Source: Lachnospiraceae bacterium UBA7050
Lineage (GTDB): Bacteria > Bacillota > Clostridia > Lachnospirales > Lachnospiraceae
NCBI GenBank assembly: GCA_002493905.1
Contig: DLAJ01000012.1
Span: 1 to 64,000 of the forward strand
DNA: 64,000 nt
Direction: 5' to 3'
Each line of letters starts with the position of its first letter. Within the stretch, counting starts at the first letter, position 1. Positions 46,154 through 55,406 of the stretch are shown in pieces. The notes beneath the pieces were generated by a model. The model ran no database searches. It was not told the origin of the DNA and saw nothing but the letters and a program-made list of their open reading frames with translations. The position numbers and the translations under genes are program-made.

Positions 46154-46176
46154 GAAAAGGGGCGCCCCCGCGCCCC
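46154..46176 (-). terminator. rho-independent terminator of the purine genes
   Basis: On the minus strand GGGGCGC/GCGCCCC with a GGGG loop is followed by TTTT. It lies between the AICAR transformylase stop and the membrane phosphodiesterase start. Confidence 0.85.
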
Positions 46177-46186
46177 CTTCCTTTCT

Positions 46187-47365
46187 TTAATGATGGAACA
46201 GACGGATTCCCGTAAAACACATTGCCATGCCGTATTTGTTACAGGTTTCGATCACATTGTCGTCGCGCACCGAACCGCCCGGCTGCGCCACATATTTGAC
46301 GCCGCTCTTGTGCGCCCGCTCAATATTATCCCCGAACGGGAAAAAAGCATCCGAGCCAAGTGCCACATCCGACATCCGGTTCAGCCATGCGCGCTTCTCC
46401 TCACGGGTAAACACCTCCGGCTTACTCTTGAAGAACTTCTGCCATGTCCCCTCCGCAAGAATATCCTCATACTCCTCACCGATATAAAGATCAATGGAAT
46501 TGTCCCTGTCCGCACGTTTGATATGATCCACGAACTGCAATCCGAGTACCTTCGGATTCTGGCGTAAAAACCAGTTATCCGCCTTTGTTCCGGCAAGCCG
46601 TGTACAGTGGATGCGCGACTGCTGCCCTGCGCCGATGCCGATCGCCTGACCGCCCTTTGCATAGCAGACAGAATTGGACTGCGTATATTTCAGCGTGATG
46701 AGCGCGATCATTAAATCAACCGCCGCCTCATCCGGTATCTCCTTATTTTCGGTCACAATATTTTGAAGAAGCGCACGGTCGATCACAAGCTCATTTCTTC
46801 CCTGTTCAAACGTCACGCCGTACACCTGTTTGTGCTCTACGGGATTCGGGGTATAAGCAGGATCGATCTGGATGACATTATAGCTTCCGTTCTTTTTCGC
46901 TTTCAGTATTTCCAGCGCATCCGCATCATATCCCGGCGCGATCACGCCGTCGGACACTTCTTTTTTGATCAGCAGCGCCGTCGCTTTGTCACAGATATCG
47001 GACAATGAAATAAAATCGCCGAACGAAGACATTCTGTCAGCGCCGCGCGCCCGCGCATAGGCATTCGCAAGCGGCGTCATTTCAATACTCTCATCCACCC
47101 AGTAAATCTGCTTTTCGATATCGTTCAGCGGAAGCCCTACTGCCGCTCCTGCAGGGGACACATGCTTAAAAGAAGCCGCTGCCGGAAGTCCCGCCGCCTG
47201 CTTTAACTCTTTTACCAGCTGCCAGCCGTTCAATGCATCCAGAAAGTTAATATAACCCGGTTTCCCGTTTAATACCGTGATCGGCAGCCCCTCCCCGTTC
47301 TCCATAAAAATCCGGCTCGGCTTCTGATTCGGGTTGCATCCGTATTTTAGCTCTAATTCGTTCAT
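46187..47365 (-). CDS. stand-alone AICAR transformylase
   Basis: A 392-residue enzyme matching the C-terminal transformylase half of PurH, without the N-terminal cyclohydrolase half. Motifs: LKYGCNPNQKPSR, AASFKHVSPAGAAVG with the catalytic Lys-His, KYTQSNSVCYAKGGQAIGIGAGQQSR and SDAFFPFGDNIERA. It formylates AICAR to FAICAR using 10-formyl-THF. ATG 47365 overlaps the upstream stop by one base (TGATG) and has GGAGG 6 bases before it. Confidence 0.94.
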   Translation of the reverse strand: MNELELKYGCNPNQKPSRIFMENGEGLPITVLNGKPGYINFLDALNGWQLVKELKQAAGLPAAASFKHVSPAGAAVGLPLNDIEKQIYWVDESIEMTPLANAYARARGADRMSSFGDFISLSDICDKATALLIKKEVSDGVIAPGYDADALEILKAKKNGSYNVIQIDPAYTPNPVEHKQVYGVTFEQGRNELVIDRALLQNIVTENKEIPDEAAVDLMIALITLKYTQSNSVCYAKGGQAIGIGAGQQSRIHCTRLAGTKADNWFLRQNPKVLGLQFVDHIKRADRDNSIDLYIGEEYEDILAEGTWQKFFKSKPEVFTREEKRAWLNRMSDVALGSDAFFPFGDNIERAHKSGVKYVAQPGGSVRDDNVIETCNKYGMAMCFTGIRLFHH

Positions 47366-48084
47366 CACTGACCTCCGTTCTTGTTGACAATGCGGCTCTC
47401 ATAGCTGCCATCCGCAATCTTAATATACCGTACAAAAAGTGAAACCTTGTTTTCCTCATTCAGATTGTTCCAGATACGCCCGGTCAGCTCGTCGATCGTT
47501 CCGTCAAGCTCTATGACGGCCGGCTCTCCCTCAAAGCTCGGCAGAGGCTCTCCGTCTCCCTGATAGGTATGGATAAAACGTGCCTCTCCTGCCTTCGGAT
47601 TCTCATAGTCAAACGTATAGCGGCAGCAATGCCCTTCCGCTCCCCCGTCGCTTTTTAAGATGGACATCGCAAAACGGTAGCTGCCCTTCTGAATCTCCAT
47701 GACAGCGGAAATGCGCGGCGTGTAATTTGGCGCATCCGGCTCATACTCCCGCGTGCGCAGCGCCTGTTCAAATGTCTGCCCCGCATTCATCAATTCATAA
47801 ATGGTATCAGTCTGGTCGCCGTTCGTCACAATCGTCTTTTCTCCCAATACGCGCACCGGCGCATAAATCACAAGACTCGGGTCCGTCAGCTTCGACGGAT
47901 CATACGCCTGCGTACGGATGCCCCCGCCGTCCTCAATAAAGATTCGATTTCGGCTGTTCACGCTTCTCCCCATAATAAAATACGCCGCGACTGCATACGC
48001 GCCGTCCTTTGACCTGCCGATCAGAATGCCCCTGCCCGGATACGAATTGCCGGACAATTCCTGCTCTAACGATACTGACTTCAC
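47365..48084 (-). CDS. IMP cyclohydrolase, PurO-type
   Basis: A 239-residue protein of the archaeal-type IMP cyclohydrolase family (SYPGRGILIGRSKDG, YFIMGRSVNSRNRIF, TNGDQTDTIYE, EYEPDAPNYTPRISA). It closes FAICAR to IMP, the last step of purine synthesis, and is unrelated to the cyclohydrolase half of bacterial PurH. Translation starts at GTG 48084 with GGAGG 8 bases upstream. It is coupled to the AICAR transformylase, so the two replace bifunctional PurH. Confidence 0.9.
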   Translation of the reverse strand: MKSVSLEQELSGNSYPGRGILIGRSKDGAYAVAAYFIMGRSVNSRNRIFIEDGGGIRTQAYDPSKLTDPSLVIYAPVRVLGEKTIVTNGDQTDTIYELMNAGQTFEQALRTREYEPDAPNYTPRISAVMEIQKGSYRFAMSILKSDGGAEGHCCRYTFDYENPKAGEARFIHTYQGDGEPLPSFEGEPAVIELDGTIDELTGRIWNNLNEENKVSLFVRYIKIADGSYESRIVNKNGGQ

Positions 48085-48339
48085 TTCAATGTCCTCCTTT
48101 TCCCCCGGACAACACCCTGTTTCCGGAGAGCCGCCTGTTTTCCTTCTGGCTTATCATAACATGATTTTCCAAATCTATCTACCTTTTGTTATCAAAAAAT
48201 GCCGGCTCCTGCCATCCTCCCTTCCTCCGCCGCACGCATCTTTTCCCATTCCCGGCATTCAAAAACTAAAATTTGTGGAAACATCTGCGGGGCAAATCAC
48301 GCCAATTCTTAAATCTTTAGAAAATCCTTCCAAAACCAC

Positions 48340-48368
48340 TTGCATAAGCTGTTCTTTTTCGTAATAAT
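48340..48368 (+). promoter_or_regulatory. candidate promoter of the ABC transporter gene
   Basis: TTGCAT (48340-48345) and AATAAT (48363-48368) are 17 bases apart. The leader would be about 130 bases. The rest of the 48085-48507 gap holds nothing else that I can support; the left part should carry the purine promoter. Confidence 0.35.
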
Positions 48369-48507
48369 AAAAACGATTTTTATGTAATATAGTAATCATT
48401 CAGCCCGTTTCTTCACAATTTCTGAGCGATTACTCACAAAATATGAAGTGTCCGGCACGGATGATTCTAAGTGATTCCGCGCACCGGTTCACGGAAAGGT
48501 GCTTTCT

Positions 48508-51195
48508 ATGCTGTCACTCAAAAATATCACCAAAAATTATAAGGCGGGGGATACGACTGTCGAAGCGCTGCGCGGCATCAGCTTAAATTTCCGCAAAAGC
48601 GAATTTGTGTCCATCTTAGGTCCCTCCGGCTGCGGAAAGACAACGATGCTCAATATCATCGGCGGCCTTGACCGCTACACATCGGGTGATCTTGTCATTT
48701 CCGGTATTTCCACAAAAAAATACAAAAGCCGTGACTGGGATACTTACCGCAATCACTCCATTGGCTTTGTATTTCAAAATTACAACCTGATCCCGCATCA
48801 GAGCGTTCTTTCCAATGTCGAACTTGCGCTTACGCTCTCCGGCGTCTCCAAATCGGAGCGGCGCGCCCGTGCAAAGGAAGCGCTGATCAAGGTCGGACTC
48901 GGCGACCAGCTTCATAAAAAACCGAATCAGATGTCCGGCGGTCAGATGCAGCGTGTCGCAATCGCGCGCGCACTCGTCAACGATCCCGAAATTCTGCTTG
49001 CCGACGAACCGACCGGCGCGCTCGATACGACAACCTCGGTTCAGATCATGGAGCTCTTAAAGGAGATTTCCCGTGACCGTCTGATCATCATGGTCACGCA
49101 CAACCCCGATCTCGCCGAAACCTATTCTACGCGCACGATCCGGCTGCTGGACGGCAAAATCACTGACGACACCAATCCGTTTTCGGACGGCGAGTACCAG
49201 ATTCAGACCGAGGCGCTTCATAAACAGGCAGCAGACAGCACCGTCAAAAAGACAAACAAGGGCAAAAAAAAGCGCACTTCCATGTCATTTTTTACTGCAC
49301 TTTCCCTCAGTACCAATAACCTGATGACAAAGAAGGCCAGAACGTTCCTGACCGCCTTTGCCGGAAGCATCGGCATCATCGGTATTGCCCTCATCCTTTC
49401 ACTTTCCCACGGACTTCAGGCATACATTGACCGCGTACAGGAGGATACCTTATCTTCGTACCCTATCATGCTGGAATCCGAAAGCATTGACTATACGAGT
49501 ATCATGCAGTCCATGATGGGCGCAAATGTCAATGAAGAAGAACTCGCGATGCGTGATGAAAATACGATCTACTCCAATGACATCATGACGGAAATGATGA
49601 GCAGCGTCCTTGCCGAGCTGCAGGAAAACGATCTGGCTGCATTCAAAGAATATCTTGATGATGAGACCAACGAGATTAACAACTATCTAAGCGCCGTACA
49701 ATACGGATATCCAATCTCCGTCAACCTGTACTCGCCCGATACTTCAAAAGATATCATTCAGGTCAATCCGTCCAGTCTGATGGATGATATGATGGGTGTC
49801 ACCTACAGCTCAGGCAGCATGGGAACGATGATGAGCACTGCCCGCGGAAGTATGGTTTTTGAGGAACTGATCGGTGATCAGGAGCTGCTTGATTTCCAGT
49901 ACGACGTCGTTGCCGGCAGATGGCCCGAACGCTATGACGAGCTTGTACTCGTCGTTGATAAGAACAATGAGATCAGCGATTATGTACTCTATTCCTTAAA
50001 CTTAAAATCACAGGATGAGCTTAACGAAATCATGAGCTCTCTGATGCAGGGAGAAACGTTTGAAACAACACAGGTCACTTTTTCTTATGATGAAATGCTC
50101 CAGACCTCGTTTAAGCTCGTTCTTCCCTCAGACTGCTACTCTTATGACGAGGCTTCCGGCACATGGACGGACTTAAGCAAAAAAAGCGACACGCTGCGTC
50201 CCATCGTAGACGCCGGCATTGACGTACGCATCGTCGGCATCATCCGCCCGAATGATGAAGCCGTTGCCAGCAGCATTACCGGGACGATCGGATACACTTC
50301 CGACCTGACCAGCTATGTCATCAACGAGACGAACGAATCCGAAATCGTCCGCGCACAAAAGGAACATCCCGATATCGACGTATTTACCGGAATTGCATTC
50401 CCTGAGGAGGGCAGCGAAGAACCGGAATTTACCATGGATGACGTCAATGCCTATGCCGCTACGCTTCCTGAGGAAGAGCGCGCCTCCATGATGCAGTATT
50501 TTTCTGTCATGAGCGAAGAGGAAATCCTGCAGATGTTCTCCTCCATGATGGGTGCACAATACACGGACGCCACCTATGAGGGCAATTTAACGCTTTTGGG
50601 TGTGACGGACTTAAATTCCCCGTCTTCCATCCGGCTGTATGCCAATTCCTTTGAGAATAAGGATCAGATCATTTCGATCATAAAAGCCTACAATGACCAG
50701 ATGACCGCCGCAGGCGAGGATAATAAGGTCATCAGTTACACAGATTATGTCGGTCTTCTGATGTCCTCAGTCAGCACGATCATCAATGCAATCTCCTATA
50801 TTTTGATCGCGTTTGTCGGCATCTCCCTTGTGGTATCGTCCATTATGATCGGTATTATCACTTATATTTCCGTATTGGAGCGCACAAAGGAAATCGGTAT
50901 CCTGCGCAGTATCGGTGCGTCCAAACGCGATATTTCACGCGTATTCAACGCCGAAACCTTAATTGTCGGTTTCAGTGCCGGAATGATCGGTATTATCGTA
51001 ACCATCCTGATTAATATTCCGATCAATATCCTGATTAAACATCTGACCGATATCAGCGGCGTCGCTAAACTTCCGCCTGCCGGCGCGGTCATTCTCGTAA
51101 TGATCAGCATGCTGCTGACCGTAATCGCGGGACTGTTCCCGTCACGGATCGCTTCGAAAAAAGACCCTGTCATCGCATTGCGGTCGGATACCTAA
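48508..51195 (+). CDS. ABC transporter, fused ATPase and FtsX-type permease
   Basis: An 895-residue MacB-like protein. Residues 1-230 form the ATPase: GPSGCGKTTMLN, FVFQNYNLIPHQSVLSNVE, MSGGQMQRVAIARAL, ILLADEPTGALD. A Lys-rich linker leads to TM1 (about 280-300), then a roughly 450-residue extracytoplasmic domain rich in Met, Ser and acidic residues, and three C-terminal helices with the FtsX signature ERTKEIGILRSIGASKRDI. Such proteins move peptides or lipoproteins or transmit force across the membrane. AAGG lies 8 bases before ATG 48508. No sensor pair is adjacent. Confidence 0.92.
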   Translation: MLSLKNITKNYKAGDTTVEALRGISLNFRKSEFVSILGPSGCGKTTMLNIIGGLDRYTSGDLVISGISTKKYKSRDWDTYRNHSIGFVFQNYNLIPHQSVLSNVELALTLSGVSKSERRARAKEALIKVGLGDQLHKKPNQMSGGQMQRVAIARALVNDPEILLADEPTGALDTTTSVQIMELLKEISRDRLIIMVTHNPDLAETYSTRTIRLLDGKITDDTNPFSDGEYQIQTEALHKQAADSTVKKTNKGKKKRTSMSFFTALSLSTNNLMTKKARTFLTAFAGSIGIIGIALILSLSHGLQAYIDRVQEDTLSSYPIMLESESIDYTSIMQSMMGANVNEEELAMRDENTIYSNDIMTEMMSSVLAELQENDLAAFKEYLDDETNEINNYLSAVQYGYPISVNLYSPDTSKDIIQVNPSSLMDDMMGVTYSSGSMGTMMSTARGSMVFEELIGDQELLDFQYDVVAGRWPERYDELVLVVDKNNEISDYVLYSLNLKSQDELNEIMSSLMQGETFETTQVTFSYDEMLQTSFKLVLPSDCYSYDEASGTWTDLSKKSDTLRPIVDAGIDVRIVGIIRPNDEAVASSITGTIGYTSDLTSYVINETNESEIVRAQKEHPDIDVFTGIAFPEEGSEEPEFTMDDVNAYAATLPEEERASMMQYFSVMSEEEILQMFSSMMGAQYTDATYEGNLTLLGVTDLNSPSSIRLYANSFENKDQIISIIKAYNDQMTAAGEDNKVISYTDYVGLLMSSVSTIINAISYILIAFVGISLVVSSIMIGIITYISVLERTKEIGILRSIGASKRDISRVFNAETLIVGFSAGMIGIIVTILINIPINILIKHLTDISGVAKLPPAGAVILVMISMLLTVIAGLFPSRIASKKDPVIALRSDT

Positions 51196-51212
51196 AAAAG
51201 AACAACTCATCC

Positions 51213-51246
51213 GTGAAAGACTTCTGCCGGTGCAGAAGTCTTTCAC
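51213..51246 (+). terminator. strong hairpin after the ABC transporter gene
   Basis: A perfect 15-bp stem (GTGAAAGACTTCTGC paired with 51232-51246) with a CGGT loop lies 18 bases past the stop. No T-run follows, so termination may depend on Rho, or the hairpin may protect the 3' end. Confidence 0.5.
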
Positions 51247-51399
51247 GCATTCCAATCATACCAATAAAACAGCAAATGATACTGCCCATATTGTTTTTGG
51301 AGTTCGTTTCCTTTTATTATCTATATAAAATGACTATTTTTTCGACAAAAATACCCCCTGAAGCTTTGCGATCAGACCTGCAAGGAGGATATCAAAACG

Positions 51400-53103
51400 A
51401 TGAAAACAAAGAAACTCAGTATTGCCGCACAACTTTTTTTCTTTATTCTGGGTGCTTCCATAATCGTCGCAGTAATCGTCGGAAGCGTCTCCTATCTCAC
51501 CATGGGAAATTTCCTTCAGAAAAAATGCAAAGATGACGTCATGGAAATTGCCGCGATTGCCGCGGAAAACGTGGATGGCGAAACATTTCAGAAAGCGATG
51601 GGGGGCGACGAGACCGCCCTTTTAACCGTTAAGGATAGTCTGAGTTTCTTTTTGGTCGGAGATTCAGTTACCTATGTCTATACGCTGATGCCAAAGGATG
51701 CGGACTGCTTCCAATTTGTGGTGGATACAGACCCGGATGACCCCGGAGAATATACTGAGGACTATGAGGCACAGGACGCCATGTTCGAAGCCATGCAGGG
51801 TGTCTCTTCCGTGACAAAAGACCCGTTCACTGATGAGTGGGGAACCTTCTACAGCGGATACGCGCCGATTTCCCTTGACGGAAAGGTACTTGGTATTGTG
51901 GCTGTTGATTATGAAGCGTCCTCTATACGAACCTCTCTGAACAGCCTGATCCGTAATATTCTGCTCGCTGTAGGAGCCGCCATGATATTTGCCATTGCAT
52001 CTGCCCTGCTTATTGCAGTCCGGATGCGGCGCAATTTCGTCAAAGTAAACAATAAGATTCTTGAAGTAGCTTCCGACGACGGAGACCTCACAAAGGTGCT
52101 GCATATCACATCCGGAGATGAACTTGAAGTGATCGGAAACAGCCTGAATAAGCTGCTGGAAAAGACCGGCAACACAGTCAGGGAGATTAAAGGCGGTACT
52201 AGCAGCATCGAAATGAAAATGGGAAATATCAATACGCATGTAACGGATTCGGCGGCAAAGATCAGCAGCATTAATGATACCATTCATTCCATGGCAGCCG
52301 CTTCCGAACAAGCTGCAGCATCTGTGGGAACTGTGGGAAATCAGGTTGACTTTGTATATACAGATATTAAAAACATTGTTCAGATCGCGACAGAGAATAC
52401 GGTCAGCCTTAAGGAAATCAACCAGGCTTCGGCAAACCTATGCGGCACGGCGCAGGCATCCTATGCCGAAATTGGCAAAAATGTGGCAGAAATGTCCTGT
52501 TCGCTGCAGGAAGAAAAAAAGAAAGCGGAAGCTGTACTCCGGATCAAAGAGCTTTCAGAGACCATCCTCGGAATATCAGGGCAGACAAATCTGCTGGCAT
52601 TGAACGCATCCATAGAGGCCGCAAGAGCCGGAGACGCCGGAAAAGGATTTGCTGTGGTCGCTGAAGAAATTGGTTCGTTATCGGGAAATACAAACGATGC
52701 CGCCAATGAAATCCAGACCATGAGTAAGAATGTCGTAGACGCCATTCAGGGACTTAGTGCGCTGGCTGACCGGATACTTCATTTCCTTCAGGATGATATA
52801 TCGGCAGATTATCAGAAATTCGGGAATATTTCACGCAGCTTTACGGAGAAATCCGATGAAATCCGTGTATCGATGGAACTGCTTCTTAAAAACATGGAAT
52901 CCTACTCCAAAGCGATGGAGGATATCCGCAGTGCAATGGAATCTGTGACAGCGGCATCCGAGCAAAACAGCGCGGAGACGCTTCATCTTTCCGAACTGCT
53001 TGCAGCCATAGACGAAGAGATGAAACGCATTGAGTCTACCGCGGAAGAAACTTTTTCCGCGATTACAGATATGAATCACGAACTAAGCGTCTATCGGATA
53101 TAG
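51400..53103 (+). CDS. methyl-accepting chemotaxis protein
   Basis: A 567-residue receptor: TM1 at residues 10-35, a compact sensor of about 130 residues (FFLVGDSVTYVYTLMP, FVVDTDPDDPGEYTEDYEAQDAM), TM2 near 180-200, HAMP, then the signalling hairpin with QTNLLALNASIEAARAGDAG. The sensor resembles single-Cache domains. AAGGAGG lies about 11 bases before ATG 51400. It differs clearly from the receptor at 5130 in length and sensor. Confidence 0.93.
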   Translation: MKTKKLSIAAQLFFFILGASIIVAVIVGSVSYLTMGNFLQKKCKDDVMEIAAIAAENVDGETFQKAMGGDETALLTVKDSLSFFLVGDSVTYVYTLMPKDADCFQFVVDTDPDDPGEYTEDYEAQDAMFEAMQGVSSVTKDPFTDEWGTFYSGYAPISLDGKVLGIVAVDYEASSIRTSLNSLIRNILLAVGAAMIFAIASALLIAVRMRRNFVKVNNKILEVASDDGDLTKVLHITSGDELEVIGNSLNKLLEKTGNTVREIKGGTSSIEMKMGNINTHVTDSAAKISSINDTIHSMAAASEQAAASVGTVGNQVDFVYTDIKNIVQIATENTVSLKEINQASANLCGTAQASYAEIGKNVAEMSCSLQEEKKKAEAVLRIKELSETILGISGQTNLLALNASIEAARAGDAGKGFAVVAEEIGSLSGNTNDAANEIQTMSKNVVDAIQGLSALADRILHFLQDDISADYQKFGNISRSFTEKSDEIRVSMELLLKNMESYSKAMEDIRSAMESVTAASEQNSAETLHLSELLAAIDEEMKRIESTAEETFSAITDMNHELSVYRI

Positions 53104-53111
53104 AATCAGAT

Positions 53112-54173
53112 TCACCGGGCGGAAGATGTTCCCCCTTCCAAACGCTTTTTCATTACGACAAATCCGTCCGCCTCTGGCCGCTGATAAGTCTGGTAATCCG
53201 TAAGACCTTCAAATTGATGGTCCGATACGATCCCGTCATCCGTGTATCTCTTATATTCGGCAGGAAGATAACCATTGCTGATATAGAATTGTTCTACATA
53301 TCCTCCTGCCGAGCCGACAGATACAAGTGGAAACCCATATTCCAGCGCCGCATTTTCAAACGCCGTAAGCAGCAGGCTTCCGTACCCCTTCCTCCAATAT
53401 GGCGTTTTTACCGCAATCCCGTCCAGACAGAAAGAATCATCTTCCGGCGCGTCTGACTTCCTTGGCCATCCAAAGGCAATGCCCGCCGCCTCATCTCCCG
53501 CCATAAGCAGCACAAACGCTTTCGGATACTTCACCGCGCGGCACCGCATGGTATCTTCCCGGCTGCCTGGAAGATACTCAGCCGCAATTTCATAAAACAC
53601 GGCTTCATTTTCTTTGCACAGCGGAACAATGCAGGGCCCGCTGTTCTTTCCGAAATATTGTTCCCTGGTAATCAACAGTTCAACAACATTGTCTTTCTCA
53701 CGGCAAACCGTAAACCCCGCCGCCAGATGCGCCCGTACTGCGGCGGTCCGCTCCGCTTCAAATTCGTTGTGCACTTTGTCGGCGCCCATCTTTTCAAAGG
53801 CGTGCTTCAGCAGCAGTCTTAACGCCTCCTCCGCATAGCCTTTTTTGCGGTATCCGGCTTCCAGCACAATGCCCATCTCATACCATCCTGCATCCAAAGC
53901 TCTATGGACATTGACTTCTCCGATCCATGCGCCGTCCTCTTTACGGGCGACATACGCATAAAACCTCTGCGGTTCATTCCCGACAAAATAAGCATACCAG
54001 TCCGCCCACTCCTGCTTTGGAAACGCAATGCACCCGGTCGTTTTATCATATCCCGCAAAATCCATGTCATAACCCTTATTGTAGCCCATGGTTTCAGGAT
54101 CCTGCATCATCTTTTGACGATACCAGAGTTCTCCGCATTCAGGAACATGTAAATATAAGGATTCCTTCATCAT
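53112..54173 (-). CDS. tandem GNAT acetyltransferase (two fused domains)
   Basis: A 353-residue protein with two GNAT domains. The first (about 1-170) has MGIVLEAGYRKKGYAEEALRLL and the strand VHNEFEAERTAAVRAHLAAGF, like ribosomal-protein or aminoglycoside acetyltransferases. The second (about 180-335) has LDGIAVKTPYWRKGYGSLLLTAF and QFYISNGYLPAEYKRY. AGGAGG lies 6 bases before ATG 54173. Fusion of two acetyltransferases suggests two substrates or an internal pseudo-dimer; neither substrate is known. Confidence 0.88.
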   Translation of the reverse strand: MMKESLYLHVPECGELWYRQKMMQDPETMGYNKGYDMDFAGYDKTTGCIAFPKQEWADWYAYFVGNEPQRFYAYVARKEDGAWIGEVNVHRALDAGWYEMGIVLEAGYRKKGYAEEALRLLLKHAFEKMGADKVHNEFEAERTAAVRAHLAAGFTVCREKDNVVELLITREQYFGKNSGPCIVPLCKENEAVFYEIAAEYLPGSREDTMRCRAVKYPKAFVLLMAGDEAAGIAFGWPRKSDAPEDDSFCLDGIAVKTPYWRKGYGSLLLTAFENAALEYGFPLVSVGSAGGYVEQFYISNGYLPAEYKRYTDDGIVSDHQFEGLTDYQTYQRPEADGFVVMKKRLEGGTSSAR

Positions 54174-54419
54174 ATGCCGCCTCCTTCATTTCTATCTTAC
54201 TTACACATCATCGCATAGTAAAAGAATATTTTTATATATCTTATCATCCCCTGCATATCCTGTCCATCCTGGCGCCGGCTTTTACAAAGCAAAAATCAAG
54301 CAGCGCTTGATTTTATTCAAATCCGCCTCCTTTGAAATCAAGTGCAGAATGATTTATAATGAAATCATTCCTTGCAAATTGTTCATTACACAGACAGCGT
54401 ACATCTTACGGAGGCTTAT

Positions 54420-55277
54420 ATGGATATTCATATCATCGGTAATCGTATCAAAGAATTTAGAAAACAACGGCACATGACACAAAAAGAACTTGCTGCCGCC
54501 ATTGGCGTCAGCACTCAGGCGGTATCACAGTGGGAATGCGGCGGTGCTCCGGATGTGTCACTCCTGCCCGCGATCGCTGATAAGCTGGTCGTTACCATCG
54601 ACGCACTCTTCGGACGCGAGGGCGGCGGAGTCCAGGATATATCCGGAACACTCATCGGATGGCTGCGGTCAAGAACGAATGACCGGCGGCTCCACGATCT
54701 TACACGTCTTCTGTGGGAAGCCGCCATGGACCTGTCCCTGGGTGACGGCGGCCCACGGATCGAGTATCCCAAGACCTGCTGCGTGCGTAACGGGGATCAG
54801 ATCGTCAGCGAAACACAGCTGCGGATCATCCTGCAGACGAACGAAGGCTCCATCATAGGTGTGGGGGCGGAGGACATGTCCTACATGTGCGTATTCCCAA
54901 TGCCGGAGACCGGATTCGAACCATACCTTCTCTCAAACGATACTTACCGGGAGCTGTTTGCATCTCTGTGCCTGCCGGGAGCCTTGGAACTTCTGTGGTG
55001 GTTCTGCCAGTCTTCCAATCACCGCCTTTTTTCCGCCGCAGCCGCAGCCGGACGGGCAGGGGTTGATCCGGAGGATGCCCGCCGGGCACTGGAAGCCATG
55101 ACCGATGCCGGAGTCATCAAAAGCATGGAACTGGAGATGGAAGACGGACCCCTGACTGCCTATCGGCTCGAGGACGACTCCGCCGTTGTACCCTTCCTCC
55201 AATTCGCGAAATGCCTTCAGGAAACATCGGTCATGACATGGGTGGATGAGCGAACGAAGGCAAATCCAAAGAATTGA
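54420..55277 (+). CDS. XRE family transcriptional regulator
   Basis: A 285-residue regulator. Residues 1-62 are a classic Cro/CI helix-turn-helix (RIKEFRKQRHMTQKELAAAIGVSTQAVSQWE). The rest is not a known sensor. Residues about 190-285 look like a winged helix (AAAAAGRAGVDPEDARRALEAMTDAGVIKSMEL). GGAGG lies just before ATG 54420. An ABC exporter gene follows after a promoter and an inverted repeat, and is the likely target. Confidence 0.88.
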   Translation: MDIHIIGNRIKEFRKQRHMTQKELAAAIGVSTQAVSQWECGGAPDVSLLPAIADKLVVTIDALFGREGGGVQDISGTLIGWLRSRTNDRRLHDLTRLLWEAAMDLSLGDGGPRIEYPKTCCVRNGDQIVSETQLRIILQTNEGSIIGVGAEDMSYMCVFPMPETGFEPYLLSNDTYRELFASLCLPGALELLWWFCQSSNHRLFSAAAAAGRAGVDPEDARRALEAMTDAGVIKSMELEMEDGPLTAYRLEDDSAVVPFLQFAKCLQETSVMTWVDERTKANPKN

Positions 55278-55295
55278 TGAAATAAAATAAATTGA

Positions 55296-55373
55296 TTGAC
55301 ACACTGCGGATTCTATGTTTTAATCTAAATACCTCCTACATATACTCCGATTAGATGTTTACTAGAGTATAAT
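55296..55373 (+). promoter_or_regulatory. promoter and inverted-repeat operator of the ABC exporter gene
   Basis: TTGACA (55296-55301) and TTTAAT (55319-55324) are 17 bases apart, a near-consensus promoter. Downstream, TATACTC (55341-55347) and GAGTATA (55365-55371) form an inverted repeat that also overlaps a TATAAT (55368-55373). The repeat is placed to act as an operator, perhaps for the XRE protein encoded just upstream (inference). Confidence 0.55.
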
Positions 55374-55406
55374 TGAGATAAAAGGGAGATGGGAAGGAGA
55401 AAAAGA

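Noticed and set aside
51664..52311. 215-residue ORF opposite the chemotaxis receptor
   Set aside because: Antisense shadow of the receptor's sensor and HAMP region.
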